Part shown: positions 35,277 to 45,082 of the stretch, piece by piece | How positions within the stretch are numbered: the stretch's first letter is position 1 | How the letters are laid out: every line of letters begins with the position of its first letter | Assembly: GCF_900111945.1 (NCBI RefSeq) | Contig: NZ_FOYO01000001.1 | Span: 2,859,751-2,923,750, forward strand | DNA length: 64,000 nucleotides | Source: Litoreibacter janthinus | Lineage (GTDB): Bacteria; Pseudomonadota; Alphaproteobacteria; Rhodobacterales; Rhodobacteraceae | Direction: 5' to 3' | The notes under the pieces: generated by a model | Told to the model about the DNA's origin: nothing | Seen by the model: only the letters and a program-made list of their open reading frames with translations | Database searches by the model: none | Program-made: the position numbers and the translations under genes

Positions 35277-36542
35277 ATGAAGCCCAAAATACTCACGACG
35301 CTGGCCACATATGACCGACAGCAATTTGTCGGGGATCTTGCTGCGGGCGTCACTGTGGCCATGGTCGCCCTCCCCCTCAGCCTTGCGATCGCCATTGCAT
35401 CTGGCGCTGGCCCCGAAAAGGGGTTGGTCACCGCGATCGTCGCGGGCCTCATAATTTCTTTGTTCGGGGGCAGCCGCGTGCAGATCGGCGGGCCGACAGG
35501 GGCCTTTATCGTCGTGGTCTTTGGCGTGATTAACCAACACGGCTATGACGGGCTGATCCTCGCGACGCTTATGGCCGGCGTCATCATGCTTGTCGCCGGA
35601 TTTTTGCGCGCCGGAAGTCTTGTCGCCTACGTCCCAGAGCCGGTGATCAACGGCTTCACCATCGGCATCGGGGTTATCATCGCGACAAGCCAGATCAAGG
35701 ACCTGCTCGGCCTGTCCACCGCTCGGGTTCCGGCGGAATTTGTCGCGAAGCTAGAGGCCCTTTGGGCCACGCGTGACAGCGTCAGCGTCTTTGCCCTGAG
35801 TATTGGTCTTGGGACAATGATCCTGATTGTGATCCTGCGCCGCCTCGCCCCGAAGTTTCCGGGCCTGATCGTCGCCGTTGGCCTGACCTCTGCAATTGTC
35901 GCCTTGGCGGCTTTGCCAGTGGATACGATCTATTCGCGCTTTGGAGCATTGCCAAGCGCGCTTCCAGCGCCGGAGTTCCCCGAAATCAGCAGCGCACGGC
36001 TTGTCGAATTGCTACCGTCGGCACTTGTGATCGCTTTCCTAGCCAGTATCGAATCCCTGCTCTCTGCAATGGTCGCGGATCGCATGATCGGTGGGCACCA
36101 CAGGCCGAACGCCGAAGTGCTGGCCCAGGGGCTGGCCAATATCGGGTCCGCGCTTTTTGGTGGGCTCCCAGCGACTGGCGCCATAGCCCGAACGGCCACA
36201 AACGTGCGGGCGGGCGGCAGAACCCCCGTCGCCGGTGTCGTCCACGCCCTGACGATCCTGCTGATCATGCTGCTGGCTGCCCCAATGGCGGGCTACCTTG
36301 CGATGCCTGCACTCGCGGGTTTGCTCGTTTTGACCGCATGGAACATGAGCGAGCCGCATAAATGGCGGGGATACCTGCAGACCACCACCGCGGACAAAAT
36401 TCTGCTGCTGCTTACTTTGGTGCTAACAGTCTTCGCGGATCTCACAATCGCCATTGGCGTCGGCGTCTCCATCGGTCTTGCCCTGAGGCTTCGCCACCAA
36501 AACGCCGCTGTCGAAAACGACTGGACGCCCCCAGACCGCTAA
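35277..36542 (+). CDS. SulP-family anion transporter without a STAS domain
   Basis: 421 residues from the ATG at 35277 (MKPKILTTLATYDRQQF); an upstream TTG start at 35211 is possible. Core SulP motifs: DLAAGVTVAMVALPLSLAIA, GSRVQIGGPTGAFIVVV, VNGF-like PVINGFTIGIGVIIATSQIKD, and SIESLLSAMVADRMIGGHHR. It carries sulfate or bicarbonate in known relatives. Most SulP proteins are 500-600 residues and end in a cytoplasmic STAS domain; this one stops soon after the last helix (ENDWTPPDR), with no sign of a frameshifted STAS downstream. It is therefore a naturally STAS-less form. Confidence 0.88.
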   Translation: MKPKILTTLATYDRQQFVGDLAAGVTVAMVALPLSLAIAIASGAGPEKGLVTAIVAGLIISLFGGSRVQIGGPTGAFIVVVFGVINQHGYDGLILATLMAGVIMLVAGFLRAGSLVAYVPEPVINGFTIGIGVIIATSQIKDLLGLSTARVPAEFVAKLEALWATRDSVSVFALSIGLGTMILIVILRRLAPKFPGLIVAVGLTSAIVALAALPVDTIYSRFGALPSALPAPEFPEISSARLVELLPSALVIAFLASIESLLSAMVADRMIGGHHRPNAEVLAQGLANIGSALFGGLPATGAIARTATNVRAGGRTPVAGVVHALTILLIMLLAAPMAGYLAMPALAGLLVLTAWNMSEPHKWRGYLQTTTADKILLLLTLVLTVFADLTIAIGVGVSIGLALRLRHQNAAVENDWTPPDR

Positions 36543-36564
36543 CGAAAAGGGTGCCCCGAAACGA

Positions 36565-36596
36565 AAAAGGGCACCCCAAACGGAGCGCCCTTTTCG
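36565..36596. terminator. bidirectional intrinsic terminator between sulP and degP
   Basis: Read on the minus strand, AAAAGGGCGCTCC and GGGGTGCCCTTTT form a 13-bp stem (with G-U pairs) and a GTTT loop followed by T: a strong terminator for degP, whose stop is 20 nt away. On the plus strand the same arms pair less perfectly, and a second stem, GGGTGCCC (36549-36556) with GGGCACCC (36569-36576), can form after sulP. Confidence 0.8.
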
Positions 36597-36615
36597 ATAG
36601 GTTTGATAGAAACGA

Positions 36616-38079
<1,464 letters not shown>

Positions 38080-38421
38080 GTCTTCGCTCCTTTGCGAACT
38101 CTGCCTGTGCTGCGCCGTCCCCCACCCAATATCGGGCAAGACGCGCCATGCACATAAACTGTGCGCCTCTGCGGCGGTTATCAAGCACCCGCGCTGTCGC
38201 AATGCTTCAACTCACTGTGAGAGTTGTGACAACCCAGCACAAGTCAGCATAACATATCAGGCTCGGTAGATCGGCAAGTTCACGCTGTTTGCTGTTACAA
38301 TATGCGCGGGTTTGTCAGGACCGGCGGCGGATGAGCTGGCAGGACGGCAAAGTCACTTCGACGGCGATCACGGGGTCTTGCGGTGGAAGGTTCGCACCCA
38401 TTCCGCAAAGCCCAAAGACCC
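38080..38421. other. intergenic region upstream of degP
   Basis: 342 bp without a convincing gene. It must hold the degP promoter. One dyad is visible: CAACTC (38208-38213) with GAGTTG (38221-38226), 7-nt loop, about 130 bp upstream of the degP start. This could be a regulator site or a weak terminator for the small gene upstream. No clear extracytoplasmic sigma promoter could be assigned by eye. Confidence 0.3.
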
Positions 38422-38625
38422 TCAGGTAGTAGAGTGCTCTGCAGACACGCGAGATAGCAAAGCCCGCGCACGCTTTGGCCTAACTTGGGCCAACAGCATT
38501 AATTCCGCCAATCCGGCACCGGATGCAACTGCGAAGGACAGCCAGATCAACGCGAGTGTTTCCGCAAGAGCCTCCGCATAGTCGACGCTGATGGCACCGG
38601 TTTCGGCTGCGCTAGCAGTGTCCAT
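38422..38625 (-). CDS. possible small single-helix membrane protein
   Basis: A 67-residue candidate from the ATG at 38625 (MDTASAAETGAISVDYAEAL) with one transmembrane helix (TLALIWLSFAVASGAGLAEL) and a basic C-terminus (VRPKRARALLSRV). It starts 31 nt after the SRPBCC stop on the same strand, which makes it a plausible third gene of the ArsR-SRPBCC unit. I do not recognise a family, and an ORF this short can arise by chance. Confidence 0.35.
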   Translation of the reverse strand: MDTASAAETGAISVDYAEALAETLALIWLSFAVASGAGLAELMLLAQVRPKRARALLSRVSAEHSTT

Positions 38626-38656
38626 GGAAAAGCCCAGCCAGAATTGCAGCAATCCT

Positions 38657-39184
38657 TTACTTGAGCGGCCAGTTCTCGATGCGCTGACCCTTCTTCGCCA
38701 GAAGTCCAAATATGGGGGAAAGTATGCCGACCATCCGACCCGTAAACGCGGGCTTTCCGGTTTCGCACAATGCCTTCAAATTCGACCCGATGAAGCCTTG
38801 GGCGGAGACCATTTCCTTGAGCAGTTTACCGCCTTCAATCGCGTTCTCAATGGTCAAGCTGAACTCTGTGCCGCCGTCTTTTGGGGTTAGCTCATACGTA
38901 ACCTTGCAGGGAGGCTCGTCGATATTGGTCATTTGGAATGTATGCGAATAGAGATGTGGTGGGTCGAAGGCGATGACCTCCCCTACGACCATCGCGATCT
39001 TCTTATTGGGGTGAACCATCCGGTAGCGGGCACCTGGCTTCAGCCCTTCAGCCGTCTGGCACATCGACCCGAAGAAAAACGGCAGCGCCTTATCGGTTGC
39101 GACCAATGTGGACCAAACCGTCTCGATGGGTGCATTTATCAAGGTGCGGTTAACATTCGCTTTCGCGTATTTCGGATCAGTCAT
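38657..39184 (-). CDS. SRPBCC (AHSA1-like) ligand-binding domain protein
   Basis: 175 residues from the ATG at 39184 (an alternative ATG is at 39190). START/Bet v1-like fold: NVNRTLINAPIETVWSTLVA at the N-terminus, GEVIAFDPPHLYSHTFQM in the middle, and a C-terminal helix GGKLLKEMVSAQGFIGSNLKA. The start lies within the last codons of the ArsR-type gene (8-nt overlap). Pairs of an ArsR-type regulator and an SRPBCC protein are common in bacteria; the ligand is unknown. Confidence 0.85.
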   Translation of the reverse strand: MTDPKYAKANVNRTLINAPIETVWSTLVATDKALPFFFGSMCQTAEGLKPGARYRMVHPNKKIAMVVGEVIAFDPPHLYSHTFQMTNIDEPPCKVTYELTPKDGGTEFSLTIENAIEGGKLLKEMVSAQGFIGSNLKALCETGKPAFTGRMVGILSPIFGLLAKKGQRIENWPLK

Positions 39185-39536
39185 CCTCATTTCCCCTCTC
39201 TGATTTACGGGCAACGGCTTCGGCTGCATATTTGATCGTGCTGAGCCGATCCGCCCAATGGGCGGAGAACGTATCGGTCCATCGATCGTAAATTCCTTGG
39301 ATTGGCATCACATTCATGTAGAGCCGACGGGTCCGGCCATCCTTGCCGCTGATGATCAGGCCAGCCTTCTCGAGCACCGCCAAATGGTTCATCACGGCAA
39401 TCCGGCTGACGTCGAATTTACGCGCGAGCTTCCCCACGGGCAGACCGGGCTCCGCTCTGACGTGATCAAGGATTGCGCGGCGCGTTGTATGCGCCAAGGC
39501 GTGAAAAACGCTGTCCATGTCATCATTAGTAATCAT
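39177..39536 (-). CDS. ArsR/SmtB-type transcriptional regulator
   Basis: A 119-residue winged-helix regulator: VFHALAHTTRRAILDHVRAE, recognition helix region VSRIAVMNHLAVLEKAGLI, wing SGKDGRTRRLYMN. No metal-binding cysteines are seen, so it is not a classical arsenic or metal sensor. The start is 39536 (or MDSVF at 39518). The ATG is embedded in an AT-rich palindrome, implying autoregulation. It forms an overlapping pair with the SRPBCC gene. Confidence 0.9.
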   Translation of the reverse strand: MITNDDMDSVFHALAHTTRRAILDHVRAEPGLPVGKLARKFDVSRIAVMNHLAVLEKAGLIISGKDGRTRRLYMNVMPIQGIYDRWTDTFSAHWADRLSTIKYAAEAVARKSERGNEDD

Positions 39537-39557
39537 GTAATTACATTATTACATAAT
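39535..39557 (-). promoter_or_regulatory. palindromic operator overlapping the second ArsR-type start codon
   Basis: ATGTAATTACAT (39535-39546) is a perfect 12-bp palindrome, and ATTACAT is repeated 8 bp further on (39548-39554), so ATGTAAT and the second ATTACAT also form an inverted repeat. The site covers the start codon of the regulator, read on the minus strand, and is likely its autorepression operator. Confidence 0.55.
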
Positions 39558-39640
39558 TAACCTGAGTCAATCCAATTTTGCCTTCTGCAGTGGCGTCACA
39601 GGTGGGTGAGATTTCTTATTTGGAATTAGAGGGTTAGAGC

Positions 39641-39838
39641 TTACGAGAAGGCGCCTTTAGCAAGCCAGACGCAAATTACCCCAAGTGCGACCGCTGCCAA
39701 CCCTATCAACCGACGAGTCTCCGGTGGAATCTCAGCGAGCGCCTTGACGATGTCCTCCATACGCGAAGGGGCCAGTGCAAGCACCAGCCCCTCGACAACG
39801 AGCACAAGACCAACGGCCAGTGCGATATGGCTTAGCAT
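39641..39838 (-). CDS. DUF2065 (YjeT-like) small membrane protein
   Basis: 65 residues with two transmembrane helices separated by a short polar loop: IALAVGLVLVVEGLVLALAP, then PPETRRLIGLAAVALGVICVW. DUF2065 proteins are commonly encoded beside hflK and hflC in proteobacteria. The start overlaps the hflC stop by 1 nt (TGATG), indicating translational coupling. Function is unknown; association with the HflKC complex is inferred from the conserved neighbourhood. Confidence 0.9.
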   Translation of the reverse strand: MLSHIALAVGLVLVVEGLVLALAPSRMEDIVKALAEIPPETRRLIGLAAVALGVICVWLAKGAFS

Positions 39839-40722
39839 CAGTTGGCAGCCGCGCCCTGATCGGACTTCAGATAGTCGAAGAACGCGTTGTCAGGGTTGAT
39901 CACGAGCGTCGAGTTGCTGCCTTGGATTGCCTTCTCATATGCGTCAAGCGAGCGGCGGAACTCGAAGAACTCCTCGTCCGCACCATACGCATCGGCAAAA
40001 ATGGCGTTCCGACGCGCATCTGCCTCACCGCGAGAGATATCAGCGGTTTTTTGGGCCTCTGACACCAGCTCCACGACCGTCCGGTCGGCTTGAGCACGCA
40101 CCCGAAGGGCAGCTTCTTCACCCCGTGCGATCTCGTCTGCGGCTTCGCGTTCACGCTCTGCACGCATCCGGCTAAAGGTCGCATCAAGGTTTTGCTCAGG
40201 CAGGTTGGTCTGCTTCAAACGAACATCCACAACCTCAAGGCCCAAGGGCAGAGCACGCGCACGGGCTTGCGTGGTGATCCGCTGCATGAGCTGCGCACGG
40301 TCTGCGGACAGGATGGTGTTCGATGTCACACCTTCTGAGCCGAGAACTTCCCGAATAACGGGGTTCAGGATGCCTTCCAAGCGATCCTCGGCGGCACGAA
40401 GGCCTCCGACACCCACAGCTTGGCGGAACTGAACAACGTCAGACACACGGTAACGGGCGAATGCGTCCACAACCAAGCGACGGTCATCAGACGGGGTAAC
40501 TTCGGTTGGCACGGTGTCCAAAGCCAAGATCCGGTCGTCATATTTAACAACCTCCTGAATGAACGGCAGTTTGAACGCCAGACCTGGGTCTTCCTTCACA
40601 GATTTGATTTGGCCAAACTGTAGCACCAATGCTTTTTCGCGTTCATCCACGATAAAGACAGATGACAGGATCACGAACAAGACGCCAACCAGGGCGACTA
40701 GGGATATGGTTCCTTTGGTCAT
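39838..40722 (-). CDS. hflC: HflC, FtsH-protease modulator (SPFH family)
   Basis: 294 residues: N-terminal membrane anchor (ISLVALVGVLFVILSSVFIV), then the SPFH/band-7 domain (VDEREKALVLQFGQIKS, RRLVVDAFARYRVSDVVQFR) and a Glu/Ala-rich coiled coil (RMRAEREREAADEIARGEEA). With HflK it forms a large periplasm-facing cage around the FtsH protease. Its start overlaps the hflK stop by 1 nt, and DUF2065 overlaps its own stop, giving a tight hflK-hflC-DUF2065 operon. Confidence 0.96.
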   Translation of the reverse strand: MTKGTISLVALVGVLFVILSSVFIVDEREKALVLQFGQIKSVKEDPGLAFKLPFIQEVVKYDDRILALDTVPTEVTPSDDRRLVVDAFARYRVSDVVQFRQAVGVGGLRAAEDRLEGILNPVIREVLGSEGVTSNTILSADRAQLMQRITTQARARALPLGLEVVDVRLKQTNLPEQNLDATFSRMRAEREREAADEIARGEEAALRVRAQADRTVVELVSEAQKTADISRGEADARRNAIFADAYGADEEFFEFRRSLDAYEKAIQGSNSTLVINPDNAFFDYLKSDQGAAAN

Positions 40723-41888
40723 TAGTTGGACCCTCCGGTGTTGGAGCCTGAGCGGATCAGTTCATTAAGCGGCAGGTACTGCACTACGCCCTGCCCTCCG
40801 CCGGTGCCTTCAGTTGTGCTGTCGAGAATGATCTTGTTGGCACCGCCATAGACCCGCTCGACCGTTTCCAGCCACAGACGCTTACGTGTCACATCAGGGG
40901 CCTTCTCGTATTCTTCCAGAATGGCCGAAAAGCGCGAGGCTTCACCCTCTGCTTGGTTGATCTGTTGGGCGCGATAGGCTTCCGCCTGCTCCAGCAACTG
41001 CGCAGCCTCACCACGCGCACCAGCCAACACTCGGTTTGCATAGGCATCGGCTTGGCGTTGCAGCGTGTCACGCTTCTGTTCGGCGGCCTGCACTTCGCGG
41101 AAGGCGTCGATCACCTCACGCGGAGGGTCGGCTTTATCGAGGTTCAAACGCACGATGTTCACACCAGAATCGTATTGGTCCATCGTGTCCTGGATCAGCT
41201 GCAAGGTCGTGTCGGCGATAGACTGACGGTCACGGTTCAGGATCGGAGCAAGTTCGGAACGGGCGATAACTTCGCGCATGGCCGATTCAGACACAGCGCG
41301 GATGGTTTCGCGCGGCTCTGCCAGATTGAAGAGGTATTTCGCGGGATCGTTGATGTTCCAAACAACTTGGAAATCCACGTCCACGATGTTTTCGTCCGTG
41401 GTCAGCATCAGGCCGCTTTCACCACGGCCACCAACGCCGATATCTTCGGTCTGCTCGCGCGTTACCGGAAGAACCTCAGCCGTGACAACGGGCCAAGGCG
41501 CAAAGTTCAGGCCCGGACCACCGGTCGCGGAATACTCTCCAAGGAACAATTCAACAGACTGTTCTTCAGGTTTCACGGTGTAGAAAGACTGGAACACCCA
41601 AATTGCCACGGCACCCAAAGCGATCAGCCCAAACGTGCCTTTGGAAAATCCGCCGGCAGAGCCGCCCGCGCCGCCTGTGCCATTGTTCGAGCCGCCACCG
41701 CGCCCGCCCATCAGCACGCGCAGTTGCTCTTGGCCTTTTTTCATCAGCTCGTCGATCTCAGGAATCTGAGGGTTGTCATTGCCCGGCCGGCGTCCACCGC
41801 CATTGCCAGAGCCGTTTGAGCCACCCCGATCATCTCCTCCGCCGCGGTTTCCACCGCCGCCCCAAGGTCCGCCATTGTTACCGGCCAT
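40722..41888 (-). CDS. hflK: HflK, FtsH-protease modulator (SPFH family)
   Basis: 388 residues. A Gly/Asn/Arg-rich cytoplasmic N-terminus (MAGNNGGPWGGGGNRGGG) is followed by PQIPEIDELMKKGQEQLRVL, a transmembrane helix (TFGLIALGAVAIWVFQSFY), the SPFH domain (VKPEEQSVELFLGEYSATGG) and a coiled-coil C-terminus. The Gly-rich head is normal for HflK. It is the first gene of the hflKC operon; its promoter lies in the 82 bp between it and the gor stop, or transcription may read through from gor. Confidence 0.95.
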   Translation of the reverse strand: MAGNNGGPWGGGGNRGGGDDRGGSNGSGNGGGRRPGNDNPQIPEIDELMKKGQEQLRVLMGGRGGGSNNGTGGAGGSAGGFSKGTFGLIALGAVAIWVFQSFYTVKPEEQSVELFLGEYSATGGPGLNFAPWPVVTAEVLPVTREQTEDIGVGGRGESGLMLTTDENIVDVDFQVVWNINDPAKYLFNLAEPRETIRAVSESAMREVIARSELAPILNRDRQSIADTTLQLIQDTMDQYDSGVNIVRLNLDKADPPREVIDAFREVQAAEQKRDTLQRQADAYANRVLAGARGEAAQLLEQAEAYRAQQINQAEGEASRFSAILEEYEKAPDVTRKRLWLETVERVYGGANKIILDSTTEGTGGGQGVVQYLPLNELIRSGSNTGGSN

Positions 41889-41970
41889 GCAGCTTCTTCC
41901 CCTTATTATTTCGTCTTAAGTTTACGTATCTAGTTGTAAGTGGGCGTCTTGCCCCGAATATCAAGCGCGC

Positions 41971-43329
41971 CTAGGCACTCCTGACAGGTGTTTTCATGGT
42001 CACCAGCTCTTCCGACATGGTCGGATGAACAGCACAGACCTGATCGAACTGCGCCTTGGTGGCCCCCATCTTCACTGCGATCCCTGCCAACTGGATCATT
42101 TCGCCCGCAGCAGGGGCCACGATATGGCATCCCAAAACCTTGTCTGTGTTCTTGCAGACAACCAGCTTCATCAGCACGCGGTCTTCGCGCTCAATGAAGG
42201 CCTGCTGCATTGGACGGAAGGACGTAGAATAAATGTCGATAGGCCCGGCGTCACGGGCGTCCTCCTCGCTCATGCCCACGGTGCCCATTTCGGGCTGAGT
42301 GAACACCGCCGACGGGATCAATTCGTGATCTACGGGTGTCGGGTTGCCGTTGAACACGGTTTCCACAAAAGCCATCCCCTCGCGGATTGCCACTGGAGTC
42401 AGGTTCACGCGGTTTGTAACGTCGCCGATGGCATAGATCGAAGGCTGACCCGTTTGGCTGAACTCATCGACCAAGATCTCGCCGCGACGGCCAACTTCGA
42501 CGTCGACATTTTCCAGCCCCAGCGCCTCGGTGTTCGGCGCACGGCCGGTAGCATACAGCACCTGCTCAAACGAATGTTCCGAGCCGTTGGTCCCCTTTAC
42601 CCACAACCCGTCATCACTTTTCTTCATGTCCAGAATGTTGGTGCCGGTGTGAATCTGAATGCCACGATGGGCCATCATTTCCGCGATCAGCCCGCGCGCT
42701 TCGTCGTCAAAGCCTCGCAAAATCTGGGCACCACGGTAGAACATGGTCACTTCCACCCCGAGTCCGTGCAAAATGCAGGCGAACTCGCAGGCAATGTAAC
42801 CGCCCCCGACAATCAATATCGATTTCGGCAGCTTTTCCATTTTGAAGATGTCGTCAGACACCATCGCCAGACTGGTGTCAAAGTTCTCGTCGGGGCGCAC
42901 AGGGCGACCGCCAGTTGCAATAAGGATGTGCTTGGCCGTTTTCTTGGTGCCATCTGCCAGTTCAATCGTATGGGCGTCCGCGATCACCGCGCGCGTATCG
43001 AAGGTTTCGACGCCGGAATTTTTCAACAGCTTCTGGTACACGCCTTCCAGGCGGTCCAGTTCACCGTTCAGACGCGTGGAAAACTTGCTCCAGTCAAAGT
43101 CACCGACGGAGACGTCCCAGCCGTAATCGTCAGCTTCGCCCACCGCGTCACGGTAGCCCGAGGCGAACACCATCAGCTTTTTCGGGACACAACCGCGGAT
43201 GACGCAGGTGCCGCCCATGCGGCTTTCCTCGGCCAAGCCGACCTTCGCACCGCCCGCAGCAGCAACCCGCGCCGCGCGCACCCCGCCCGAGCCGCCACCA
43301 ATCACAAACAAGTCGAAGTCGAATTCCAT
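41971..43329 (-). CDS. gor: glutathione-disulfide reductase
   Basis: 452 residues of the class I pyridine-nucleotide disulfide oxidoreductases. FAD loop: LFVIGGGSGGVRAARVAA; redox-active disulfide: GGTCVIRGCVPKKLMV; NAD(P) loop: ILIVGGGYIACEFACILHGLG; second FAD segment: YAIGDVTNRVNLTPVAIREG; catalytic His/Glu: VHPTMSEELVTM. The absence of Arg in the usual NADPH-specificity positions cannot be judged by eye. It lies 12 nt after rpiA on the same strand, a pairing seen in many alphaproteobacteria. Confidence 0.95.
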   Translation of the reverse strand: MEFDFDLFVIGGGSGGVRAARVAAAGGAKVGLAEESRMGGTCVIRGCVPKKLMVFASGYRDAVGEADDYGWDVSVGDFDWSKFSTRLNGELDRLEGVYQKLLKNSGVETFDTRAVIADAHTIELADGTKKTAKHILIATGGRPVRPDENFDTSLAMVSDDIFKMEKLPKSILIVGGGYIACEFACILHGLGVEVTMFYRGAQILRGFDDEARGLIAEMMAHRGIQIHTGTNILDMKKSDDGLWVKGTNGSEHSFEQVLYATGRAPNTEALGLENVDVEVGRRGEILVDEFSQTGQPSIYAIGDVTNRVNLTPVAIREGMAFVETVFNGNPTPVDHELIPSAVFTQPEMGTVGMSEEDARDAGPIDIYSTSFRPMQQAFIEREDRVLMKLVVCKNTDKVLGCHIVAPAAGEMIQLAGIAVKMGATKAQFDQVCAVHPTMSEELVTMKTPVRSA

Positions 43330-43341
43330 CTGGGTCGCCTC

Positions 43342-44130
43342 TTAGTCCGCAATGTCCACGAACAGATTGTCCGTCTCAACAACGTCTATCTGTTCATGTG
43401 CTACGGTGCCGTTGTTTATGTCGCGCACTTCCACGGAGCCATCGCCATTGCCGATCACGACCACGTCGCAAATGTCGATGAACAACCCGTTCTCCACCAC
43501 GCCTGGAATTTGGTTCATCACCAAAGACAGCTGACGCGGGTTGCCGATACGGCGCAGATGCAAATCCAAGATGTAGTTGCCCTCATCAGTGATGAAAGGC
43601 GTCGCCCCGTTCATCCGCAGCGAAGCGTCACGCCCCAGAACGTCAAGGTTCACCAACGTCTCTTCGACCAATGCCTTCGTGGTCTGCCAGCCGAACGGGA
43701 TGACCTCCACCGGCAGCGGGAAGGAGCCAAGCGTTTCGACTTGCTTGGACAGGTCCGCAATCACGATCATCTGGTCAGAGGCCGTCGCCACGATTTTCTC
43801 CATCAAGAGCGCGCCGCCGCCGCCTTTGATCAAGTTGAGGTTGTGGTCATACTCGTCCGCGCCATCAATGGTCAGATCCAGCCACTTCGCCTCGTCCAGG
43901 GTCACAATCGGGACGCCAACCTTCTGAGCAAGCTCGGCGGTCCGTGTAGAGGTTGCAACGCCAGTGATCTTCAGCCCATCTTGCCGGACCATCTCACCAA
44001 GGCACTTTACCATCCACGCAGCGGTAGAACCGGTCCCCAGACCGACCTTCATACCGTCCTCCACGTAATCCACCGCGCGTTTCGCAGCGACAAACTTGGC
44101 TTTATCAATGGGAGATAGCGTGCCTGACAT
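43342..44130 (-). CDS. rpiA: ribose-5-phosphate isomerase A
   Basis: 262 residues. Interconverts ribose-5-phosphate and ribulose-5-phosphate in the pentose phosphate pathway. Motifs: VGLGTGSTAAWMVKCLGE (substrate loop), DLTIDGADEYDHNLNLIKGGGGAL (seen in parts, with the catalytic Asp region) and MNGATPFITDEGNYILDL. The family is ~220 residues; the extra C-terminal ~35 residues (EVRDINNGTVAHEQIDVVET) are a short extension. It is upstream of gor, which uses NADPH generated by the same pathway. Confidence 0.95.
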   Translation of the reverse strand: MSGTLSPIDKAKFVAAKRAVDYVEDGMKVGLGTGSTAAWMVKCLGEMVRQDGLKITGVATSTRTAELAQKVGVPIVTLDEAKWLDLTIDGADEYDHNLNLIKGGGGALLMEKIVATASDQMIVIADLSKQVETLGSFPLPVEVIPFGWQTTKALVEETLVNLDVLGRDASLRMNGATPFITDEGNYILDLHLRRIGNPRQLSLVMNQIPGVVENGLFIDICDVVVIGNGDGSVEVRDINNGTVAHEQIDVVETDNLFVDIAD

Positions 44131-44278
44131 AGATGTGTCCTCGTGTGGTGTCCGACGCGCTTATACGCGTAATGCGCGCGGGCGGCTATGCTTAAAGGCG
44201 TTAAAATTACAGTGCATAGGACGGAATAAGCGGCGGCCGCACCCAGTTGTTTAGAAGGACCGTTTGCGGTGGGGTGTT

Positions 44279-44941
44279 TCAGCCCTGTGGCACAAGCGCT
44301 TGCAGCACCGCATCCACATGCTCGACAGGAAGAAGCACCAGCATCAATCGTGCCTCGACACTGATCCGAACAGGGCCTGTCACCTCGTTAGAAGTGCCCC
44401 CGCGCGTTGATGGTGACATGATCAACCCATCAATCGGGTATTTCAGCCCTGTGCTGCAACCGCTCACCTCTCCCATCGGGTACAACGAAAAGCGGGTGCC
44501 GGCAGGGAGATCTATTTCAAATTCCGTCGGTGCGAGGAAGCACATGTCTTCCTCCCCCATCAGAATGCAATGGTGTTCGGGGTGACGCACCAGCGCGGTG
44601 CAGGCTGCCAACTGGTGGTCCAGTCGACCGCCAGTGAAACCATGCGCAAGAATGGCCGGTGCTGAGACAGAGCGCAGGCATTTTTCGAAATCGGTGCTAT
44701 CTTGCTCGACGATATGATGGACGCGCGACGGGTCCAGCTTGGCACGCGCTGCGACGCTCAGGCTGTCCATGTCGCCTATCACGGCCTCTGGCTTCCATCC
44801 CTGTTCAACTGCCAGATCTGCGCCGCCATCCGCGCAGACCAGAATCGGGGCCTTCATAAGCGATTGATTCACATGGCTAAAATGTGTCGGCGCCCCACCC
44901 AAAAGTGTCATAAATAAGGGGGTGTGCACAATTCTTGCCAT
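44279..44941 (-). CDS. thiamine pyrophosphokinase-like protein
   Basis: 220 residues from the ATG at 44941 (MARIVHTPLFMTLLGGAP). Family landmarks: ILVCADGGADLAVEQGWKPE, AVIGDMDSLS, EQDSTDFEKCL, and AHGFTGGRLDHQLA. It converts thiamine and ATP to thiamine diphosphate and AMP, the cofactor of enzymes such as the ThDP enzyme at 13054. It stands alone, is divergent from the acidic-repeat gene, and has no THI-element riboswitch visible upstream. Confidence 0.9.
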   Translation of the reverse strand: MARIVHTPLFMTLLGGAPTHFSHVNQSLMKAPILVCADGGADLAVEQGWKPEAVIGDMDSLSVAARAKLDPSRVHHIVEQDSTDFEKCLRSVSAPAILAHGFTGGRLDHQLAACTALVRHPEHHCILMGEEDMCFLAPTEFEIDLPAGTRFSLYPMGEVSGCSTGLKYPIDGLIMSPSTRGGTSNEVTGPVRISVEARLMLVLLPVEHVDAVLQALVPQG

Positions 44942-45082
44942 AGTGCGTGTATTAATGACCACACTGGAAACAAACGGCAACATTTCTACGTATAAATCAG
45001 GCTGATTTAACGGTTTTTGTTTTGGTTCCGGAAATACTGGGTGGTAGTTTTCACTGTGGGTTGGGGAGAAAGTGAGTTTACC

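Noticed and set aside
45017..45082. Earlier TTG start for the acidic-repeat protein
   Set aside because: The added residues (MFWFRKYWVVVF) look like translated leader, not a conserved N-terminus, and the conserved block begins right after the GTG at 45083.
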